From Acetobacter musti (GTDB lineage Bacteria; Pseudomonadota; Alphaproteobacteria; Acetobacterales; Acetobacteraceae): 41,708 nt of DNA. The notes under the pieces were generated by a model. The model ran no database searches. It saw only the letters and a list, made by a program, of their open reading frames with translations, and was not told the DNA's origin. The position numbers and the translations under genes are program-made. Location: the NCBI RefSeq assembly GCF_011516835.1, contig NZ_WOTB01000030.1, forward strand, positions 1 through 41,708. The letters are read 5' to 3'. The stretch's first letter is position 1. Each line of letters opens with the position of its first letter. Below, in pieces: positions 24,483 to 32,961 of the stretch.

Positions 24483-25643
24483 ATGACGGTGTCACAAAGG
24501 CCTTCTGCCGGGACCGGGGAAAAGACAGAGCCAGTCATTATCCCGTCATCGGGTCTCCGGCTGGTACACACGGCGCGGAAGGCGCCTGTACGGCCGCCGG
24601 AGGATGACGGGCGCCGGCCCGGTCTCGGACCGGCGCTGGTTGAGCGCATGCCGGGGACGCGCCGGCTGAGGCCGGCGAAGACGCCGATGACGCCGCGGCA
24701 GGTGTTTGCCGATCCGGATCTGATTCCGGTTTTTCTTCTTTCGCTGATTCTGCATCTGGCTCTGCTGACGCTTGCCATCCTGCTTGCCGCGCATCACCGG
24801 CCCCGGGGAAATCCGCAGGCGCCTGAGACCGGCGCCGTCGATATGATGTTCGTCACACCGCCGGCGCAGAGCGGGATGAAGGGCGAGCGCTCGCCGGATC
24901 AGGCGGGGGGGACGGATTCGCCGAAATCGTCGCAGAGCAGCAACGCGACGCCGGAGAAATCCGAGGAGTCCGAGGGGGCTGTCAAACCGACGACGGACAA
25001 GCCGGCTGCGCCTCCGGTGCCGGAAGCGCCGTCCGACGAAAAATATCCGGAGCCGACGAACGAGACGGCGCCTGTCAATCCGGCGTCCAGCAATACCGGT
25101 CAGGGCAGCAGGAAGACGACGAAACAGTCGACCAGCCATCAGTCGGTGAGTCATGAACAGCACCGGCAGCGGGCGCCCTCGCCGTTCGATTCTCCGATGG
25201 ATCTGTCGTTCGACCAGTCTTCCGCGCCGCGTCGCAGCCGGCGTCACGGGCGGTCGGGCGGGTCGGGCGGGCCGATCGATCTGTCGATCGGGCCGATGAT
25301 TCAGAACGGGCAGCTTAACGCCCCGTTCGCGACGCGGAGTTCGACGCGGGGCGTGAGCGACGATTACAGTGCCGAGGTGGATCGCTGGATCCGCCATCAC
25401 ATGTATTATCCGGAAGAGGCGGCGCGGAACGGCGAAGAGGGGCCGTCTTCCGTTCATGTGGTGATCGACCGTCAGGGCCGGGTGCGGTTTGTGCGGCTGA
25501 CGAACCAGTCCGGATCGTATCAGCTCGACGCGTCCACGACGGGCATGTTCCAGGGAGCGCAATTGCCGCCGGTTCCGCCTGATATCGCGGGGGATCACTT
25601 CGATCTGGATGTGACGATCAATTATATTCTGATCCGTCACTGA
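24483..25643 (+). CDS. TonB-family energy transducer protein
   Basis: 386 aa. A long cytoplasmic N-terminus (1-78) is followed by one transmembrane helix (about 79-102, LIPVFLLSLILHLALLTLAILLA, including the His seen in TonB anchors). A long periplasmic Ser/Pro/Glu-rich linker (110-260) leads to a C-terminal TonB domain (about 295-386: VDRWIRHHMYYPEEAARNGEEG, VHVVIDRQGRVRFVRLTNQSGS). It should couple ExbBD proton flow to outer-membrane receptors such as the one at 2056. No exbB or exbD is adjacent. The ~78-residue N-terminal extension is longer than in standard TonB. TIGR-type TonB C-terminus without the usual YP motif shortening. Confidence 0.85.
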   Translation: MTVSQRPSAGTGEKTEPVIIPSSGLRLVHTARKAPVRPPEDDGRRPGLGPALVERMPGTRRLRPAKTPMTPRQVFADPDLIPVFLLSLILHLALLTLAILLAAHHRPRGNPQAPETGAVDMMFVTPPAQSGMKGERSPDQAGGTDSPKSSQSSNATPEKSEESEGAVKPTTDKPAAPPVPEAPSDEKYPEPTNETAPVNPASSNTGQGSRKTTKQSTSHQSVSHEQHRQRAPSPFDSPMDLSFDQSSAPRRSRRHGRSGGSGGPIDLSIGPMIQNGQLNAPFATRSSTRGVSDDYSAEVDRWIRHHMYYPEEAARNGEEGPSSVHVVIDRQGRVRFVRLTNQSGSYQLDASTTGMFQGAQLPPVPPDIAGDHFDLDVTINYILIRH

Positions 25644-25720
25644 GGCGCGTCCGGGCGGGTGCTTTCACCCGGATGTTTTCAGCGGGGCGTTTTTACCGGG
25701 CGCATTCATCGGGATGCCTC
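25644..25720. other. Short spacer before the MITE-like element
   Basis: Downstream region of the TonB-family gene; no feature other than the element boundary was recognised. Confidence 0.3.
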
Positions 25721-25976
25721 AGAGGCTGTTTCAGAAGCCCTGAATGCATAAAAATTCTCATAACAGACTGATGATGTTATGATTTTTTAAGTTCCGGTCA
25801 TCCGCTCGCTTCAGCCAGCACCCCAGCGATAAATCTCTGATCAGAAAATAAAAGTTTTTGGGTGCTGCCTTTTTTCAAAAAGGCGGCGTTCCCTGACGCT
25901 TTCCGGAAAAATCTTCACCAGAAACTTCTTTATAATTCAGGGAATGTTTCAGGATCAGGCTTTTGAAACAGTCTCT
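25721..25976 (-). repeat. MITE-like element family A, full-length copy (A3)
   Basis: 256 bp bounded by inverted repeats AGAGGCTGTTTCAGAAGCC (25721-25739) and GGCTTTTGAAACAGTCTCT (25958-25976), which match at 17 of 19 positions. Relative to A1, A2 and A5 it lies in reverse orientation. The internal hairpin GCCTTTTTTCAAAAAGGC (about 25867-25886) and the CTTTATAATTCAGGG block are conserved with the other copies. No open frame encodes a transposase, so it is non-autonomous. Confidence 0.8.
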
Positions 25977-26176
25977 TACCGGGACGCCCTCGGCGGGGGT
26001 TCCGTGACTGCGGTCTCCTGCCGGTGTACGGGTCTGTCGTTTCCCGGTGAGAGCTTCGTGGATGACGCTTCGCCGAAGGGGCGGAAAATTTCTTTGTGAA
26101 GAGGTCTGAACGGAGGTCGCTCCGGCGGTCCGGACGTGTACGCTGCGAGGTGAACAGACTCGGGGGAAACGGAACG

Positions 26177-27637
26177 ATGACGGATACGCTGCACAGTCTG
26201 GCTTCTGTCGGAACGGATTTCGTTGCGTTCGACGACGCCTCTGAGGCGGTCGCCCGGATCGAGGCGCTTTACGATGAGAGCGCGAGGCTGCTTCGCGAGG
26301 CGTTCCGGGACGGTTCGGGCGATGTCGCGGACCGGGCGATGTATCCGTATCTGGCGTTTTTTGTCGCGAAGGGCGCGCCGCCGGAGACGCGGCCGCCGTT
26401 CGATGTGGTGCTTGAGCCTGGTTTTTATGGGACGACGCTGACGCGGCCGGCGCTTTTTCGCGATTACTGGCGTGAGCAGATCGATATTCTGCTCCGGCAT
26501 TATAACCGGCCGGTTTATGTCGGGCGGTCGCGGCGTCCTGTGCCGCTGCCCTATGTTCTTGAGGAGGCGGTGAGCGGTCTGACGGAAGCGGATCTGCGGC
26601 AGATTCAGGAGCGTTTCGCGCTGCCGGATCTGCATGCGACGGACGATTCGATCGCCAACTGTCAGTATCTTCCGACGGAGGGGCAGCCGCGGCCGCTGGC
26701 GCTGTTTACGGCGGAGCGGACGGATTATTCGCTGGCGCGGCTGCATCACTACACCGGGACGAGTCCGGGGCATTTTCAGCGGTTTATCCTGCTGACGAAT
26801 TATCAGCGTTATGTCGATGCGTTCCGGGATTTCGGTCTGGCGGAGGTTGCGAAGGGCGGCGATTACAGCGCGTTTGTCGAGCCCGGGGACTGTGTGTGGA
26901 CCGCCGGTTCGGGAGAGTGTGTCGTGGACCGGCCGGTGCCTTCGGGTCTGCCGCAGATGCCGGCCTGGCATCTGCAGCGGCCGGACGGGGACGGGATTAC
27001 GCTGGTGAATATCGGTGTCGGGCCGGCGAATGCGAAGACGATCACCGATCATATGGCGGTTCTGCGGCCGCATTGCTGGCTGATGGTGGGGCATTGCGCG
27101 GGGTTGCGGCGGACGCAGATGCTGGGCGATTATGTGCTGGCGCATGGCTATGTGCGGCAGGATCATGTTCTGGACGATGATCTGCCGGTCTGGGTGCCGG
27201 TGCCGCCGATTGCGGAGGTTCAGGTGGCGTTGCAGTCGGTGGCGGCGGAGGTGACGGGACTGAAGGATGCGGAGCTGAAGACGCGGCTACGGACCGGGAC
27301 GGTGATGACGACGGACAACCGGAACTGGGAGCTGCGGCTGCGGGAGATGTTTACCGACATCAACATGTCGCGGGCGATTGCGGTCGATATGGAGTCGGCG
27401 ACAATTGCGGCGAACGGATTCCGGTTCCGGGTGCCTTATGGCACGCTGCTGTGTGTTTCCGACAAGCCGCTGCATGGAGAACTGAAACTTCGAGGCATGG
27501 CCAACGCTTTCTATCGTGAGCGGATCAGTCAGCATCTGACGGTGGGCATCGAGACGATGCGGCTGTTGCGCAGACAGGGGGTTGCGAGGCTACATTCCCG
27601 CAAGCTCCGTGGTTTCGACGAGCCGCCGTTCCGGTGA
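26177..27637 (+). CDS. amn: AMP nucleosidase
   Basis: 486 aa from the ATG at 26177; an upstream in-frame start at 26096 would add 27 basic residues not typical of the family. Length matches E. coli Amn (484). The N-terminal AMN domain (RIEALYDESARLLREAF, YPYLAFFV, EPGFYGTTLTRPALFRDYWREQI) precedes a nucleoside-phosphorylase-like catalytic domain (ILLTNYQRYVDAF, MVGHCAGLRRTQMLGDYVLAHGYVR, AVDMESATIAANGFRFRVPYGTLLCVSDKPLHGE). The ESAT and SDK motifs carry purine and catalytic residues. It hydrolyses AMP to adenine and ribose 5-phosphate, controlling adenylate pools. A purine-type PRTase follows two genes later. Confidence 0.96.
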   Translation: MTDTLHSLASVGTDFVAFDDASEAVARIEALYDESARLLREAFRDGSGDVADRAMYPYLAFFVAKGAPPETRPPFDVVLEPGFYGTTLTRPALFRDYWREQIDILLRHYNRPVYVGRSRRPVPLPYVLEEAVSGLTEADLRQIQERFALPDLHATDDSIANCQYLPTEGQPRPLALFTAERTDYSLARLHHYTGTSPGHFQRFILLTNYQRYVDAFRDFGLAEVAKGGDYSAFVEPGDCVWTAGSGECVVDRPVPSGLPQMPAWHLQRPDGDGITLVNIGVGPANAKTITDHMAVLRPHCWLMVGHCAGLRRTQMLGDYVLAHGYVRQDHVLDDDLPVWVPVPPIAEVQVALQSVAAEVTGLKDAELKTRLRTGTVMTTDNRNWELRLREMFTDINMSRAIAVDMESATIAANGFRFRVPYGTLLCVSDKPLHGELKLRGMANAFYRERISQHLTVGIETMRLLRRQGVARLHSRKLRGFDEPPFR

Positions 27638-27695
27638 GGGGCGGTTCTGTCGGGCCTTTGAGAAGAGCGTCACGTTTGTACCAGGGATTATTCGT

Positions 27696-28109
27696 GTGCC
27701 GACTTCATCTTATCCACCGGAAGTGATTCCCACGATCCGTGTTGTTGCCATGCCGACGGACACCAATCCGGCGGGTGATGTTTTTGGCGGCTGGCTTGTC
27801 TCGCAGATGGATCTCGCCGCCGGCACGGCCGCCGCGTTCCGGGCGAAGGGCCGCTGTGTGACGGTGGCGATCGACAGCTTCATCTTTCACGAGCCTGTCG
27901 TGGTGGGTGATGAGGTGAGCATCTACACGAAGATCACGCAGACGGGAAAAACCTCGATCATCGTTCATGTCGAGACCTGGCGGCGGGCTCGGAACAGCAA
28001 CGATCGCCGGAAGGTGACGCAGGGGAAGTTTACGTTTGTCGCGCTGGATGAGCATCGCAAGCCGCGCGCGTTGCCGCCTGAGGACGGGTTCGACACGATT
28101 ACGGAGTAG
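27696..28109 (+). CDS. Acyl-CoA thioesterase, YciA-type hotdog
   Basis: 137 aa from the GTG at 27696, with AGGG about 10 nt upstream; the reading frame upstream overlaps amn and is not credible as coding. Hotdog-fold motif: VAMPTDTNPAGDVFGGWLVSQMDLAAGTAA carries the catalytic Asp in the FGGWLVSQMD helix. HEPVVVGDEVSIYTKITQTGKTSI forms the central strands. YciA enzymes hydrolyse a broad range of acyl-CoAs. 58 bp after amn, probably co-transcribed. Confidence 0.9.
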   Translation: MPTSSYPPEVIPTIRVVAMPTDTNPAGDVFGGWLVSQMDLAAGTAAAFRAKGRCVTVAIDSFIFHEPVVVGDEVSIYTKITQTGKTSIIVHVETWRRARNSNDRRKVTQGKFTFVALDEHRKPRALPPEDGFDTITE

Positions 28110-28340
28110 GTCCGCTCCTTCGGGTCCGGGGCGGGGTTTCCGGTTTTCCGGAGCGGGTTGCCGGATCGGATTACCGGTATCCGGGCTGCCGGACGAGCTG
28201 AACAGGCTGTATAGCCACGATGTCCTGCCTGGTGCCGGCTTACAGGGCCGGTTCAGGGAGGCGAGGTTACCGGGCCCGTTTTACAGGGGTCCGGATTATG
28301 GGGGCCTCTGGCGCCCTCTTCTTCTGACGACAGAGCGGAA

Positions 28341-28973
28341 ATGATGACGCAGAACGAACCACCCCGTGCCCAGACTTCCTGGACCGTTGATGTCGCCGGG
28401 TATGAGCTTACGCTCCCGATTACGCCGGTTTCTCCGGATCGGGCGATTGCGCTGATGATGATCACCGATCTTGGGGTCTCGTTTGGCGAGCATATCGGGG
28501 CGGCGCTGGCGGAGCGGTTCCGGCCGCTGGAGCCGGAAATCGTCATCGGGACGGCGACGCTTGGCATTCCCGTTGCGATTGAGGTGACGCGTCATCTCGG
28601 GCTTGACCGGTATATCATTCTGCAGAAATCGCCCAAGAAGCATCTGGCCGACGCGCTGACGCATTCGCTGTCCTCGGTTACGTCGCATGGCACGCAGGAG
28701 CTTCGGCTCGACCGGGCGGCGTTGCCGCTGCTGATGCATCGCCGGGTGGTGGTGGTTGACGATGTGATTGCGACGGGTTCGAGCTTTATGGCGTCTCTGG
28801 CGCTGGCGCGGCAGGCGTCGGCTGAGGTTGTGGGGCTGGGCGCCATTCTGACGGACGGGACGGCGTGGCGCCGGAAACTTGGCGTGGACGCGGCCATGGT
28901 GCAGGCGCTGGCGCATGTTCCGCAGTTCCGCAATGTCGGGCTCGGACACTGGGAGCCGATCGTGGAGGAATAG
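28341..28973 (+). CDS. Adenine-phosphoribosyltransferase-like protein
   Basis: 210 aa. A type I PRTase fold with the PRPP-binding loop VVVVDDVIATGSS at about residues 138-150 and a GTATLGIPVAIEV flexible-loop region. Longer than classical Apt (about 170-180) with an N-terminal extension, so it may be an Apt relative with unknown base preference; GSxP-like and DDxxATGSS support purine PRTase activity. Context with AMP nucleosidase suggests reuse of adenine released by Amn. Two adjacent ATGs at 28341 and 28344 are possible starts. Confidence 0.82.
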   Translation: MMTQNEPPRAQTSWTVDVAGYELTLPITPVSPDRAIALMMITDLGVSFGEHIGAALAERFRPLEPEIVIGTATLGIPVAIEVTRHLGLDRYIILQKSPKKHLADALTHSLSSVTSHGTQELRLDRAALPLLMHRRVVVVDDVIATGSSFMASLALARQASAEVVGLGAILTDGTAWRRKLGVDAAMVQALAHVPQFRNVGLGHWEPIVEE

Positions 28974-28979
28974 GAACAG

Positions 28980-29046
28980 GAGACTGTTTCGGAAGACACC
29001 GCCTTTTTTCAAAAGGTTGTTGTGAGGAGCTTTTGAGACAGTCTCT
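28980..29046 (+). repeat. MITE-like element family A, miniature copy (A4)
   Basis: 67 bp with terminal inverted repeats GAGACTGTTTC and GAGACAGTCTC (one mismatch) and a remnant of the core, CCGCCTTTTTTCAAAAGG. It looks like an internal deletion of the 260-bp element and lies just 3' of the PRTase gene. Confidence 0.65.
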
Positions 29047-29223
29047 GAGGGCGCATTAAGCAGATCGAAACCGGTCCGGTTCAGGATAGGGTGAACCGGA
29101 GCATTTCCACTGATGGTCGGCTGAAGTCCTGTTCGGCGGGGATGCTCTCCAACACTTATTTTCAGAGCGGATTCACGCCTGCGGGAGGCGCGCGCCTCCG
29201 GTGGTCCGTTCTGATAAGGCCGG

Positions 29224-30036
29224 ATGTGCGTGAACGCTTTGACCTCCTCCCCCCATGTTTTTATTGCGACGCCGTGTTTCGGTGGCCTTGTGACGCAGAA
29301 TTATATGCAGTCGGTCATTGGGTGTATGGCGACCGCGCAGCACTATGGCATTGAACTCACGCTTTCGATGATCGGGAATGACGCGCTCATTACCCGCTCC
29401 CGCAATACGCTGCTGCATCAGTTCATGGCGCAGAGCAGCGCCACGCATATTCTTTTCGTCGACAGTGATATCGGTTTTTCTCCGGACGCGCTGCCGCGTA
29501 TCGTGGCGGCGGGCCGGGATGTGGTGGCGGGTCTTTATCCGCTCAAGGACCGTTACTGGGACGCGCTGACGGAAGCGCAGATCCGGCGTGGCGAGCCGCC
29601 GGTGACGGCTTCTCTGCGTTATGTCGGCGAGAGCGAGTCATTGCATGAGGCGCGGCCGCTGCGGGGCGCGGAGGGTGCGCTGGTGAAGGCGGGCTATGCG
29701 GGGACCGGGTTCATGCTGATCAGCCGGGAGGCGGTTTCGCGGATGATTCAGGCCTATCCCGAGACGCGCTACAGCCGGATCGACGCGCCGGTGGGGCAGA
29801 CTGAGTCGGCGCCGATGCCGGAGGCTGAAGCGCACGCGCTGTTCGACTGCATGATCGATCCGGAGACGAAGACGTATCTGAGCGAGGACTTTGCTTTCTG
29901 CCATCGCTGGCGGGCGATTGGCGGCGAGGTGTGGCTCGATCCGTCGCTGATCCTGACGCATACGGGATCTTCGACGTTCAGCGGCGATCCCGCGCTGCGG
30001 GTGGGGATTGTCAGTCCGGCGCAGAAAGTGGCCTGA
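29224..30036 (+). CDS. Glycosyltransferase-like protein (GT-A fold)
   Basis: 270 aa. N-terminus VFIATPCFGGLVTQNYMQSV followed by MIGNDALITRSRNTLLHQFM is the opening of a GT-A fold. THILFVDSDIGFSPDALPRIVAAGRDVVAGLYPLK carries the DSD metal/nucleotide-sugar motif. LSEDFAFCHRWRAIGGEVWLDPSLILTHTGSSTF supplies the acceptor ED motif and the C-terminal His that completes the metal site. It resembles a group of small glycosyltransferases related to GT2/Anp1 proteins. Substrate unknown; no signal peptide. AAGG upstream supports the ATG. Confidence 0.75.
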   Translation: MCVNALTSSPHVFIATPCFGGLVTQNYMQSVIGCMATAQHYGIELTLSMIGNDALITRSRNTLLHQFMAQSSATHILFVDSDIGFSPDALPRIVAAGRDVVAGLYPLKDRYWDALTEAQIRRGEPPVTASLRYVGESESLHEARPLRGAEGALVKAGYAGTGFMLISREAVSRMIQAYPETRYSRIDAPVGQTESAPMPEAEAHALFDCMIDPETKTYLSEDFAFCHRWRAIGGEVWLDPSLILTHTGSSTFSGDPALRVGIVSPAQKVA

Positions 30037-30070
30037 CACGTGGCTTAACAGGGGTCTGACGGGCCGCCTG

Positions 30071-30886
30071 TCAGAAATCCGGCAGGGTCTGTGAGAGCAT
30101 GCCGCCCTGGCGCAGGGGGGCGACTTTACGGGTCAGGCCGGTTGTGTCGTCGGTTTCGATCATGAGGCCGGCGATGGTGGCCTCGCCTTCCGCGGGCTGG
30201 AGGCGTTCGCCGGGCATCTTGCGGATGAAGCGGGTGATGGCGGCGTCTTTCTGCATGCCGATGACGCTGTCGTAATCGCCACACATGCCGGCGTCGCTCT
30301 GGAAGGCGGTGCCGGCGGCGAGGATGCGGTGGTCGGCGGTGGGGGTGTGGGTGTGGGTTCCGATGACGAGGGAGACCTTGCCGTCGAGCGCGTGTCCGAA
30401 GGCCCATTTTTCGCTGCTGGCTTCCGCGTGCAGATCGACGACGGCGGCCTGCATGGTGACGCCGAGGCGGTGGCGGGACAGCAGTTCGAGCGTGAGGCGG
30501 AACGGATCGTCGAGCGGGTCCATGAACAGGCGGCCCATGACGTTGGCGACGAGGGCGCGGCGGCCGTCGGCCAGCGTGATGACGGTGCTCCCCTGCCCCG
30601 GCGTGCCGGGCGGGAAGTTGAGCGGTCTGATGACGGTGGCGAGGGAGTCGATTTCGCCGATCAGGTCGCGGCGGTCCCAGGCGTGGTTTCCGAGGGTGAT
30701 GACGTCGACGCCGCAGGCCATGAGATCACGGGCGATGGCGGGTGACAGGCCGAAGCCGTGGCTGGCGTTTTCGGCGTTGGCGATGATGAGGTCTAGGCGG
30801 AGGGTGCGTCTGAGGTCCGGGACGCGGGCGAGGACGGCGTCCCGTCCGGAGCGTCCGACGATATCTCCCAGAAACAGTATTCGCAC
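30071..30886 (-). CDS. YmdB-family metallophosphoesterase
   Basis: 271 aa from a GTG at 30884-30886, with an AGGAGAACGGC ribosome binding site that decides the start. Metal-binding motifs: FLGDIVGRSGRD, NAENASHGFGLSP, ITLGNHAWDRRDL, VVDLHAEASSEKWAFG, GTHTHTPTADHRIL and AGMCGDYDSVIGM. These are exactly the blocks of the TIGR00282/YmdB family, di-metal phosphodiesterases that act on 2',3'-cyclic nucleotides in Bacillus. Convergent with the glycosyltransferase gene. The cellular role in proteobacteria is not established. Confidence 0.93.
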   Translation of the reverse strand: MRILFLGDIVGRSGRDAVLARVPDLRRTLRLDLIIANAENASHGFGLSPAIARDLMACGVDVITLGNHAWDRRDLIGEIDSLATVIRPLNFPPGTPGQGSTVITLADGRRALVANVMGRLFMDPLDDPFRLTLELLSRHRLGVTMQAAVVDLHAEASSEKWAFGHALDGKVSLVIGTHTHTPTADHRILAAGTAFQSDAGMCGDYDSVIGMQKDAAITRFIRKMPGERLQPAEGEATIAGLMIETDDTTGLTRKVAPLRQGGMLSQTLPDF

Positions 30887-31100
30887 GCCGTTCTCCTGGT
30901 TCCGGGGCTGTAGTCGGTTGCGGAGGGTATAGGCCGGGGAGCGGGAAATGCCAAAATGCGGGGACGGCCGGGGTTTTTTGGGGGGATGTATTTCCTGGTC
31001 CGGGGATGTCGGTTTTCGCCTTCATCACGATATCCGGATCATGTTGTCCCTGTTCTGAAAGCGGATCATGATCAGTTTCGATAATCTGGTCGGGTTGCAC

Positions 31101-31523
31101 ATGACAATTACCGGACTGAATCACATTACACTGGCGGTAGCGGATTTAGAGCGCTCTCTTGCGTTTTACCGCGATATTCTCGGGTGCGTGGTGCGCGCTG
31201 TGTGGTCTGACGGAGCCTATCTCGAAGCGGGAACGATCTGGCTGTGTTTGTCCCGCGACGACACTGTGAGATCATTACCGCATCCGGACTATACTCATAT
31301 CGCTTTCAGTATTTCTGACGAAGATTATGTCGTCATAAGCGAAAAGCTGAGACTGAACTGTGTGATATGGAAAGAAAACAAAAGCGAGGGGGCCTCGGTC
31401 TACTTTCTCGATCCGGACGGGCATAAGCTTGAGATCCACATTGGGTCACTTGAAACCAGGTTGCGTCATTATCTGGAAAATCCTTCAAAAGGCGTGCAGG
31501 TCTTCGGAATGGAAAGTCTTTAA
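31101..31523 (+). CDS. fosA: FosA-type fosfomycin glutathione transferase
   Basis: 140 aa from the ATG at 31101; an in-frame ATG at 31068 would add 11 unlikely residues. Vicinal oxygen chelate fold. Mn-binding ligands line up as H8 (LNHITLAV), H66 (DYTHIAFS) and E111 (GHKLEIHIG). FosA-specific blocks are GAYLEAGTIWLCLSR, WKENKSEGASVYFLDPDGHK (K+ loop and substrate contacts) and R120 in LETRL. It should add glutathione to the epoxide of fosfomycin. The gene is more A+T-rich than its neighbours, which suits acquisition by transfer. Chromosomal FosA relatives vary in activity, so resistance is likely but not shown. Confidence 0.88.
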   Translation: MTITGLNHITLAVADLERSLAFYRDILGCVVRAVWSDGAYLEAGTIWLCLSRDDTVRSLPHPDYTHIAFSISDEDYVVISEKLRLNCVIWKENKSEGASVYFLDPDGHKLEIHIGSLETRLRHYLENPSKGVQVFGMESL

Positions 31524-32019
31524 TTTTCCGCGTGTTTTGTCTTCGTGCCGGCTGTCCTGCGGCAGATGACATTCAGCCATCCTGCTCTGAATCGCTGTAA
31601 TGAGTTCGGTGATGACTGCAATAATTCTTGGTATTTTCACGAAAAGACTCATTTTTATCCGTTTTCTGTGGTGGATTCAGAGGCGTCTCAGAGTAATTTT
31701 CCTCACAGATGAAGTCGTAAATTATCTTTCGGCCTGGATATCATAGCCTTATACTCCGGGCGGAGCCGTCAATGCAGCGAACATGTCGCGTTGCCGGGAA
31801 TGAGCGGAGGCAACGAACGGGATCGCGCTGTCTGTCAGAGGATTGATCCGGAACGGCTCCCCGGCTGCTTCGGTCTTTTGGGGGCACCGGAGATAATCGT
31901 TCCCTTTTTCGTGATTTACAGTGAGCCTGATTGCGGTCCGCAGAGCGGATACAGGCTGTCCGGACCTGGTGCTGCCTGGATTCTCGTTATCGAACTGAGA
32001 GGTTCTGTAGTATGAATTT
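31524..32019. other. Intergenic, about 500 bp, no confirmed gene
   Basis: A+T-richer DNA between fosA and the XRE operon. A leftward frame (31749-32057) ends EPFRINPLTDSAIPFVASAHSR.., which reads somewhat protein-like, but its start lies in the XRE operators and it has no ribosome binding site. I count it as a possible gene remnant only. Confidence 0.35.
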
Positions 32020-32054
32020 TTGTGTACGCACATAAATCTATTGTGTTTACACAA
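32020..32054 (+). promoter_or_regulatory. Twin operators upstream of the XRE operon
   Basis: TTGTGTACGCACAT (32020-32033) and TTGTGTTTACACAA (32041-32054) are two related palindromes with starts exactly 21 bp apart, two DNA turns. The second is perfect (TTGTGT/ACACAA). They lie just before the XRE start, so autoregulation by cooperative binding is likely. Confidence 0.65.
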
Positions 32055-32074
32055 CATATATGTGGCATTTTCTT

Positions 32075-32311
32075 ATGTTTAATCGAATCTCCGTTTTCAG
32101 GGCTGAAAAAGGAATGACGCGGAAGGCTCTGGCTGAGCGGGTTGACGTTAATCCGCAGACGATCGGCTACCTGGAGAGGGGCGATTATAAGCCGAGCCTG
32201 GAACTTGCCATGAAAATAGCACAGGTTTTCGATGTTCCGGTGGAAGCGATTTTCTCATTCAGCCCGTTCGAAAGCGTGGCGTCACTGCTTCGGCAAGGGA
32301 GAGGCTCATGA
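32075..32311 (+). CDS. XRE-family regulator, YgzD/small HTH type
   Basis: 78 aa from the ATG at 32075; an upstream ATG at 32060 overlaps the operator flank. It is almost only a helix-turn-helix: MFNRISVFRAEKGMTRKALAERVDVNPQTIGYLERGDYKPSLELAMKIAQVFDVPVEAIF. The ERGDYKPSLELA wing is typical of small XRE proteins encoded next to a membrane protein. No effector domain. It overlaps the next gene by 4 bp (ATGA), so the two are translationally coupled. Twin palindromes upstream suggest self-repression. Confidence 0.9.
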   Translation: MFNRISVFRAEKGMTRKALAERVDVNPQTIGYLERGDYKPSLELAMKIAQVFDVPVEAIFSFSPFESVASLLRQGRGS

Positions 32312-32832
32312 AGCGCTGGCAGGACAGATCACTGGCGGAACGCGTGGACGGCGCGATCCTGAACAGCGGTGTCGCACGGTTTTTACGCTCCTGGTCGGCG
32401 GTGAGGCGACAGTCGGCCGGGCGTCCGGCGTTCAGGCGCAGGGTGTGGGTTCCTGCCATCATGATGGGGGTTGCGCTACTGGCCGCGATGATTGCCGTGG
32501 CTGTGCCGGCCTGCGTTCTGCCTGCGCTGTTCGTGCTGGTACTCGTCAATATTGCTGCGCCGGTCTTTAGCTCCGGCTCTGCTTTCGTGCCGCCGGATGA
32601 GCGGGAGCTTGCGGTGCAGCGGGCCGGGAACAGCGCGGGTTATATTGCGACTGCCGTCATTGCGATGACCGGCTTTTTTATCCTGATGGCGCAGTCGCTT
32701 CTGGACATCCGGTCGCTCCATCAGGTGGGATATGAGGCGGCTCTGTTTCTGTTGTCCGGCTGTATGACGATGACGACTGTTCCCCGTCTTTACGAAGCCA
32801 CGCAGTATCGCGGGGAGGTTTTGGAAGAGTAA
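32308..32832 (+). CDS. Four-helix membrane protein paired with XRE regulator
   Basis: 174 aa. A basic N-terminus (1-50) precedes four predicted transmembrane segments: about 52-71 (IMMGVALLAAMIAVAVPACVL region), 72-89, 110-132 (ATAVIAMTGFFILMAQSLL) and 138-158. The loop PPDERELAVQRAGNSAGY is the conserved DER(E/Q) motif of DUF2178-type proteins that accompany small XRE regulators. The function of these pairs is unknown, possibly membrane-signal control of the regulator. Start overlaps the XRE stop by 4 bp. Confidence 0.8.
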   Translation: MKRWQDRSLAERVDGAILNSGVARFLRSWSAVRRQSAGRPAFRRRVWVPAIMMGVALLAAMIAVAVPACVLPALFVLVLVNIAAPVFSSGSAFVPPDERELAVQRAGNSAGYIATAVIAMTGFFILMAQSLLDIRSLHQVGYEAALFLLSGCMTMTTVPRLYEATQYRGEVLEE

Positions 32833-32961
32833 GGGGTTCTGCTGATCCGTTGGGTTGTGCCGGATGGAGAGGCATGTGTCGTTCATTGACGACGCCGGTG
32901 CCTGTTTGCTCTGCTTCAGAATGCGGACATGGTGTGAATGTCATTCGATGAGGTGACTCGT

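Noticed and set aside
24546..25640. Leftward Arg-rich frame opposite the TonB-family gene
   Set aside because: Shadow of the plus-strand gene; no ribosome binding site or domain.
31749..32057. Leftward 102-codon frame ending in a protein-like segment
   Set aside because: Start overlaps the XRE operators and there is no ribosome binding site; at most a gene remnant.
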